Shown here piece by piece: positions 57,804 to 64,000 of a DNA stretch of 64,000 nt (position 1 is its first letter; every line of letters begins with the position of its first letter). The DNA comes from Clavulina sp. PMI_390 (Eukaryota > Basidiomycota > Agaricomycetes > Cantharellales > Hydnaceae). A program made the position numbers and the translations under genes. The notes below the pieces were generated by a model. That model was given only the letters and a program-made list of their open reading frames with translations. It was not told the origin of the DNA and searched no databases. The stretch is taken from positions 221,706 to 285,705 of the forward strand of contig WIDE01000016.1 of the NCBI GenBank assembly GCA_015039315.1, in the 5' to 3' direction.

Positions 57804-59327
57804 CTAAGCCCGAGTGGCAAAGCCAATGCGAGAGTTGGTGGTGTCGTAGACTGAGTAGTAATTCTCGAGGAATTTCTGACCCAATATGAAGCTGGGGCCG
57901 ACGGCGTCCGGCACGCTCTCAGCGATCCAAGCATAGTACCAGCCGTATCCAAGACCGTAAGATCCACTATGCGTGACCCATCGAAATATTGACAGGTTAG
58001 CCCCGAAGCAAGCGACGATTTGATAAGGACAAAGAGTACAAGAAGACAAACACTCACTATTCGGAACCAGGGATGAGGTACTGCATAGGAGTCAAAGGGT
58101 AGCTGGTTGATCCAATATTGATCATGATAATACTGGTGGGCCTAGTGGAGAATCTGGTGAGGTGGTCCCCCTTGGTAGTCGTTCCATTAGTAACAGCGAG
58201 GAAGTTTTTAAACATATCAGGGGGCATAAGAATAAAAGTTGTTCCAGTGTCGATCATGGCACTGGTAGAGCTTATGAGCGATGTCGAGCCGCAAGTCACG
58301 CTTCCGATATCAACACTCCAGTAGCTACGTAACGGAGGCAAGAAGGTCATCCGTCAATGCGGATGGGCCTGTGGAGACGGCTTACGAGGAGTAGTGGGGT
58401 GCGGCACTCCTCGGGAAGTAAGTGAGGGTGCCAGTGTATTTGGTGGGATCCACACCACCAATGGTAAGCTCGCCATTAGCTGCGTCAACATCAGGCAGCG
58501 GCTTAGGAGCGAAGTAAATACCAAGGACCTCAACAGACTGAACAACTAAGCATAAAGGTATATCTATCGAATTAAGCGAGAAGTGAACATACGATCGTCC
58601 CCGCATTGTAGAGGTTATCCATAAAAGTAGGCACAGTGGCCAGACCAGAAACCGTGCCGAATGTTAAACCCACTGGGCCGAGACCAATGACACCATCGGC
58701 ACCATGAAGCTCGGGAGAGTGCGTGGCAGCGCCGAACGACTGCATTGGCACCGTGAGACCACCATATGAGACCTTGGATGGGGACGAGTAGTTAATAAGC
58801 ACTTCTATCGTAGCAGTGTGCATGAAAAATATACCGAACCACTCCTCTCCGTACCGGTGATGTTATCTGAGCCGGACGGGATGAATAAAGTACCACCAGA
58901 GGCAATACCACAGGATGAAGGGGGCAGAAGTCCGGCGTTGGCCTTAACCAAACGAAGGGTGCAAAGCTCTTGTTAGAATCTTACGCATGGGTCGACTGTG
59001 GTATAGAGAGGCGCTCACGCGAGCCCAGAGGTTAGCAGACCCGGTGTCAACCTCAAGAGTGAGCGTCTGCAGGCAGAATGTGACTTCAGCCACGTAGCGC
59101 TCTCCTTGGTTAATCGCTACGCCATTGAAAGCGCGCTTTTCCACAGTGTGCCCACTGAAATGGGCAATACGGCTCCGATCGCGTTCAACGATGTCCCTCA
59201 GAGAAATCTTGGTACCAGATGTGCGTTTTTTGATGGGGATGGTGAAAACGGGCCCCGGAGTAGGCGTGGAGGCGACAAGAAGGGCGAAAGCGGCGGCAAA
59301 GCCTAGTAGGGACACGAGGCGAACCAT
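57804..59327 (-). CDS. Aspartic protease 5 (family A1, subfamily II, flap tyrosine lost)
   Basis: Secreted pepsin-like protein, diverged. Signal peptide MVRLVSLLGFAAAFALLVAS, prosegment IPIKKRTSGTKISLRD, Kex2-type site GHTVEKR-AFNG. Both catalytic Asp motifs remain: LEVDTGSANLW and AMIDTGTTFILMP. However, the flap segment reads LFIPSGSDNITG where paralogues have FSVSYGSGTVSG, so the conserved Tyr (pepsin Tyr75) is Ser and the following GSG is GSD. The Cys pair is kept (VTFCLQTL and SSCGIASGG), and there is an extra Cys in VTCGSTSL. I read the frame from ATG to TAG without a break, so this is not a pseudogene. Activity is doubtful or altered; a binding or inhibitory role is possible. Confidence 0.9.
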
Positions 59328-60176
59328 GGTGATGACTCAGCCCTTGGTGGGGAAGAGATGGGGTCGAGGCAAGGATTATCGGAGGCGAGAGATTTATAGG
59401 TTTTTGCATAGGAGTTCAGCGTCAATATCTCTGTATTGTTCTCCTTTCCCAGGATATCCCGACAGTCGGAGAAGTTCTTTCGGGAGAAAGTAGGAGAGTT
59501 CAACAAAACACATGATTGTTATGATGAGCCAGTGGAAGGTGTCAGTGATGATTTGCCCATCGCCGAAGATCCAACGGCGACGATGGATTGTATTTTTCGC
59601 CATCAAGCCCCATCTCCCCAATTGAGGATCGATATCAGCTGATGTTGCTTGACAGCGGTTGAGCCTCCTACCGCTTGCGGGCGAGTGATGACAGCGCGCA
59701 ACCGAATGAAGGAGGCTCGTTTACGGCGCGCAGGAGGTGTGTGATTTCACTATACAGGGCAATCCAGGAACCAAAAGTCAGCAGCGTTATCATTCAGGTA
59801 GATCAAGACTCATACTCGTTGTGTTTGGCTTGACCGAGGCTCGACCCAAACAAACCGAGGGCTAATGAATGCGGGTGCAATAGTCCTCCTGTCACGAAGA
59901 GCTGAGGACACGGAATGGTACTGTTCAATCTAAAAATCGTCTGCACAAGTTTAAAATTATGGTTCGATATAAGTTTTCACTCGATAAAAGGGGCGCGATC
60001 AATCTGAAACCTTCCAGGCAGATCACACCAAGTGAGGGATTGACTCGCTCAAGGTTGTGGCACGCAAATCCGAGGTAAAGTTAACCAAAGTGTGATTTGA
60101 AAGAATACAGCTGTTCTACAAGAGTGTATACAACATGGGGATGCTACATATGCTGTATCGCAATTGTGGAAGCTAC
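59328..60176. other. Intergenic between proteases 5 and 6
   Basis: Promoter of protease 5, which lacks the conserved block at the expected distance, then the 3' flank of protease 6. Confidence 0.5.
59392..59398 (-). promoter_or_regulatory. TATA box of protease 5
   Basis: TATAAAT on the coding strand, about 65 bp upstream of the ATG. Confidence 0.6.
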
Positions 60177-61718
60177 TTAAGCGCGAGTAGCGAAACCAAT
60201 GCGAGAGTTGGTGGTGTCGAAGACGGAGTAGTAGTTCTCAAGGAACTTCTGGCCGATGATGAAGTTGACATCAGCAGCGGTGGAGCCACCATCGTTGATC
60301 CAGGCGTAGGAGTAGCTGGAGGAAAGGCCGTAGTACGAGCTAGAACGATGTATAGAGTGAGCTTTCCATCCGAGGATTTTTCCCGAGGGCGTCAAGAGAA
60401 AGAAGGGAGTCGGATACTTACTACTGGGCGGTGGGGACAAGGTACTGAGCGGGGGTGAGGGCGTAGCTGACCGAGCCGATCTTGATGGTGAAGTTGCTGG
60501 TGGGCTTGGTCTTGAAGCGAGCAAGACCGGTGGAAGAGTCAGTCGTGCCACCAGCAGCGCTGAGGAACTTGTTGTAGGCCGAGGTGGGGATGTAGATGAG
60601 GGTTGTTCCGGTGTCAACGATGGCGTTGGCGGAGCTCTCGAGCGAGGTCGAGCCGTAGGTAAGGCCAGCGGTGGCAATACCCCAGTAGCTTGAGGAAGGA
60701 AAGTATGGATGTCAGCTAGTGATACTGATTAATGAGGGGTAATGAGGCTCACTAGGAGTAGGGGGAGGTGGTGCTCTTGGAGAAGTAAGTGAGGGTACCA
60801 GTGTACTTGGAGGTATCAACACCGCCGAGAGTAAGCTCGCCGTTGGCGTCATCGGTGTCAGAGCCGCTCTCAGGGGCGAAGTAGACACCGAGAGTTTCGG
60901 TGGACTAGATGATTGAAAGGTCAGCGTCTCTCCAGAACCGCACAAGAAAAGGGAACGTACGATTGCACCGGAAGAGTAGAGGTTGTCCGTGAAGGTAGGG
61001 ACGGTGCTCAGGCCAGAGACAGTGCCTTCGGTCAGGTCAACAGGACCGAAGCCGATGATGCCATCGACACCGGTGAAGCCAGACGACTTGGTGGCGGAGC
61101 CGAACGACTGCGAAGACACAGTGAGGCCACCGAATGAGACCTATGATATCAAGACAGTACAAGTAGTTCAGATCAGTGGTCATGAAAGTGCATAGGGGGA
61201 AGAACCTACAGAGCCAGACCTCTCATTGCCAGAGACGGTACCGGAGCCGTAGCTGACTGAGAAGGTACCGCCGGAGGCGGAGCCACAGCTGGAAGGCTTG
61301 CTGCTGCCGGCGCCAGCCTATTTTAAGCAAATAATAGAAATATCATGTCAGATTCCCGTCGAGGACCGTAATTTGATGGAGCATAATATGATGCTGCCAC
61401 CACTGAGGGACTTACCCAAGTGTTAGAAGAGCCGGTATCAACGATGAGCTGGTAGGTGGTCGAGCAGAAGGTGACTGGGGCGAGGTAGGACACATCCGCG
61501 TTGGAAACAGTGCCGCTGGACGCGCGCTTCTCGAGGGTACGGCCATTGTAGCCAGCAATGCGAGCCTGGTCGCGCTCGACAACACCCTTGGCGGTGATCT
61601 TGTTGCCAGAAGTACCCTTCTTGACGGGCAGGATGATGGTGGAGCCGGGAGCGGGGGCAGCGGCAACGAGAGAGGCGATGGAGGCAGCGACTGCCAGCTG
61701 GGAAGCGAGGCGGACCAT
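60177..61718 (-). CDS. Aspartic protease 6 (family A1, subfamily II)
   Basis: Secreted pepsin-like endopeptidase. Signal peptide MVRLASQLAVAASIASLVAA, prosegment LPVKKGTSGNKITAKG, Kex2-type site GRTLEKR-ASSG. First catalytic motif LIVDTGSSNTW, flap tyrosine in FSVSYGSGTVSG, GIIGFGPVDLTEGTVSGL, second catalytic motif AIVDTGTTLIYIP, and NFIIGQKFLENYYSVFDT ending RIGFATRA. The Cys pair (VTFCSTTY and SSCGSASGG) is present. Coding sequence is more GC-rich at third positions than in proteases 3-5, which may mean higher expression (inference). Promoter has a TATA box and the conserved upstream block. Confidence 0.93.
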
Positions 61719-61795
61719 TGTGACTCGAGAGCTGTTCTTCGGTGGGGAAGAGAGAGAGCTGAGCTGGAGAGCATTGGAGTCGAGAGCAAGTCGCT

Positions 61796-61802
61796 ATTTA
61801 TA
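61796..61802 (-). promoter_or_regulatory. TATA box of protease 6
   Basis: TATAAAT on the coding strand, about 78 bp upstream of the ATG. Confidence 0.65.
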
Positions 61803-61871
61803 CCTGTTCGCCCAGACTGGGGACGTCGATGGAGTCATGCTTTCCTTCATTTGCTCCATGCTTGTCGTATG

Positions 61872-61975
61872 GTGGATCCCCAACGACGCCTTGTGGGCGG
61901 AAGCAAATTAGCCCGGCGAAGCAAATGATAAGAAGTCTGTTGAGAAGCATGGTCGGGGGGATTGCGCAAGCGATC
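61872..61975 (-). promoter_or_regulatory. Conserved upstream block, copy at protease 6
   Basis: Counterpart of the block at proteases 3 and 4. It begins about 154 bp upstream of the ATG and includes GGGCGGAAGCAAATTAGCCC and GAAGCATGG...GCGCAAGCGAT on the plus strand. Confidence 0.6.
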
Positions 61976-63832
61976 AATTCGTCGACGAAGCAGCATCAAT
62001 ATGGTTGCGACGCGTGATGCCAAGAACGTGAGGAGTGTGACTTTAAAGTCGAGGAGGGCGACGTCGAGCCAGCGTTCAGCGACATCGCGGATTTGCTCGT
62101 GGGTTTTTGGAATTTCCGATCGATTTTCAAGGATGCTTTGCACGACTCGGACCCTATCTCCACACATATCGCGGGCCGCATTAAGTGGAGTGTGGCGCTG
62201 TTTGACAGGGGTCGCTCCAATAATTCGTTGCACATGGACGGGTAACGAGCACATGCGGGGCAATGGAATTCGATCAATATTCAGGGTGAGAAGCATGCGT
62301 AGGAGAGACCGGTCCCCAGCAGGAGATGTGCAGCGAGAAGGATCGCTCAGGCACAGTACTCTGAGCACAACCGACGGTGGAGGCCCCAGTGGCATCTCTA
62401 CCTCTTGGACTGCGCATGACGCGGCGCAGCTGCTCTAGACCGCTATCACGTTCTCCGGGTGATTATTCGCTAGAGGTCGGTCTCCACCTGGATGACGGAC
62501 CGCGACGATGAGCTCATAATTATGAGTCGTCAACAACGACAAACAGCTTGCGTTTCATTCGGTCATAATGAATCAGTGGAATGAATGGTTTCGCGTGGTG
62601 CTTCTGATCGGGAATAAACGAGCGCGTGGATTCGGAGTTTCACGGGATTATGAGCGAGTGTCCTTTTTCGAGGAAAAGCCGCCATAAATCGGTCAAGAAT
62701 AGCAGTTCATTATGACCAAAATCGAACCCAAATATGCCAAGACCGCGCGCAGGATTGGCGGATATTCCTGGAGTATATTGTTGGAGTAGGGAAAGGTGGA
62801 GGTTCCCTTTGTGCATCCAGAAACCGAGCTACCACGCACGATGCTTCCTCGGTTTGTAAGGATCGACGCGACGGGCACTGCAGTGCGCACAAGGTTTAGG
62901 CAGGATCGCCTTGTGGTGCACAGTACGTATAGCAGCGGCGTCGGGCATTGACCCGAATAGCAGGTCAGGGACATAGAGACATGTGTGCAGAGTAGAAGTC
63001 CGAGGGGGACGAGAAGTCACCCATGGGAAAGGAGACCTGATCGCTGCTACGCTGCACTTGGCACAAGGCGTAAGAATATCGGAGATGACGTTCTCTTGGC
63101 ATAAACGTCATTGGCTATGCATATTAGACACCGATTGACGCTGTAGATCTAACTCCAATTACCCGCGAGGTGGAGTGGATGAGCGATTCACATCGCCCAT
63201 CACGAAGAAATGGCACACACATGCCTATTTCTGAAGTCATGGCCCATGTGGAGAGCACGGGCAGGATGGAACCTCCACCACCATGTAACCGGGACCGAGG
63301 AAAAAGAAGGCAGGGGATAATATGGATGTGAAATATTGGGATTACGACACACAGGTAGTGACCACAGGACCTGAGGCTTCGAGCGCTGATGATGCTGATG
63401 GTGACAACAAAAAATTGGTCAATGATCACCAGCAATCTATCAAGGGGCTAGAAAATCCTCTGGGGGCTTGAAGACGTAGTCTAAGGGGTTGTATGAATTA
63501 GTGGGGAATATTAGGAGGCTGGATCACGGCAAGAAGCAGGGGTCGAGCGTGGGAAGCGTGTCACATGACGCAGATGCAAGCATGCCTCACATGCGGTGGA
63601 CTTTCGCAAAGCATGCCGTTGCTGCCCGCACATAACGTGGAGTACTTTTAAGCGAGCGTGTCAATTCCTGTCCAAGATGATAAGCTATTCTTGAACGTCC
63701 CCTTGTGCTGGGCATTCTCTCAAGTGCTGCGTGGGCAGGAAGCTGCTGTCGACTTGAACGTAAAAGTGTGTCTCTAAGGAAGTTTGCGCGCACTGTACTC
63801 TACCATGAAATAGATGCGGTCTTCTGTTCAGT

Positions 63833-63973
63833 ATGCGCTCCATCTCCTCCCTCCACCTGGCCATTCTGGCTGCTGCGTTGGCCTTGGCGGTACAGACAGA
63901 TTCCTTTCTGGCCGTCTTGCAGCAGCGTGTCCAACTCGCGTCCATGGAACTACCGTCCCATAGCTTGATGTGA
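63833..63973 (+). CDS. Possible start of a secreted protein (signal peptide), cut by window edge
   Basis: A 46-codon frame beginning MRSISSLHLAILAAALALAV, a textbook signal peptide, followed by QTDSFLAVLQQRVQLASMEL. As it stands it stops at a TGA at 63971-63973, so it is either a very short secreted peptide or, more likely, a first exon that splices (a GTACAG donor lies right after the hydrophobic core) to exons beyond the window. No family can be named. Confidence 0.35.
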   Translation: MRSISSLHLAILAAALALAVQTDSFLAVLQQRVQLASMELPSHSLM

Positions 63974-64000
63974 TGGCGCCTAACGCTCGAGCCTCTCATT

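Larger units (their letters stand above)
61719..63832. other. Intergenic or unassigned
   Basis: Holds the protease 6 promoter and conserved block, then unassigned sequence. A minus-strand frame at 61847-62395 (including RDVAERWLDVALLDFKVTLL) looks protein-like in the middle, but its 3' part overlaps the conserved promoter block, so the full frame cannot be coding as it stands. The remaining frames to 63.8 kb have no motif. Confidence 0.4.

Noticed and set aside
61847..62395. 182-codon minus-strand open frame upstream of protease 6
   Set aside because: Its middle looks protein-like, but the 3' part runs through the promoter block conserved at proteases 3, 4 and 6, and no family motif or splice support was found.

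Overview
This window looks like the nuclear chromosome of a filamentous basidiomycete, most likely an Agaricomycete. A Rhizoctonia/Ceratobasidium-type relative is my best guess, but that is inference. The evidence is many short introns (mostly about 45-70 bp), exons as small as 16-28 nt, CT-rich leaders, TATA boxes 65-110 bp upstream of ATGs, and gene families typical of these fungi (polyporopepsin-type A1 proteases, RTA1, S10 carboxypeptidase, single-pass Ser/Thr-rich membrane proteins). I found no tRNA, rRNA, CRISPR or convincing transposon.

Layout. 0-14 kb: the 3' end of a signal peptide peptidase, an RTA1-family membrane protein, a secretory serine carboxypeptidase, a secreted lysozyme-superfamily enzyme, a divergent pair (a Cys-rich five-exon protein and an HMG-box protein) sharing a 187-bp promoter, and an unrecognised Gln/Pro/His-rich protein. 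14-19 kb: cytosolic leucyl-tRNA synthetase. 21-34 kb: a gene-poor stretch with three paralogous two-finger (C2H2 + C2HC) putative transcription factors, all on the minus strand and all with an identical 28-nt second exon. 36-44 kb: a GNAT acetyltransferase, malate dehydrogenase, a small 82-aa protein and a 779-aa single-pass membrane protein. 44-62 kb: six A1 aspartic protease genes in one orientation, interrupted by a 4'-phosphopantetheinyl transferase with a long low-complexity tail. 62-64 kb: mostly unassigned, with a possible secreted-protein start at the right edge.

The strongest biological stories are two. The first is the aspartic protease cluster: a recent ~2.85-kb tandem duplication (genes 1-2), a second subfamily (genes 3-6) with its own Cys pair and Kex2-type site, a promoter block kept at constant distance in genes 3, 4 and 6, and one intact paralogue (gene 5) that lost both the flap tyrosine and that promoter block. 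The second is the zinc-finger trio with its conserved micro-exon and differing introns inside finger 2, including a GC-AG intron. Several multi-exon genes (the Cys-rich protein, the HMG protein, the 82-aa protein, the PPTase 5' half) were assembled by hand from splice sites and reading phase. They have no transcript support here.
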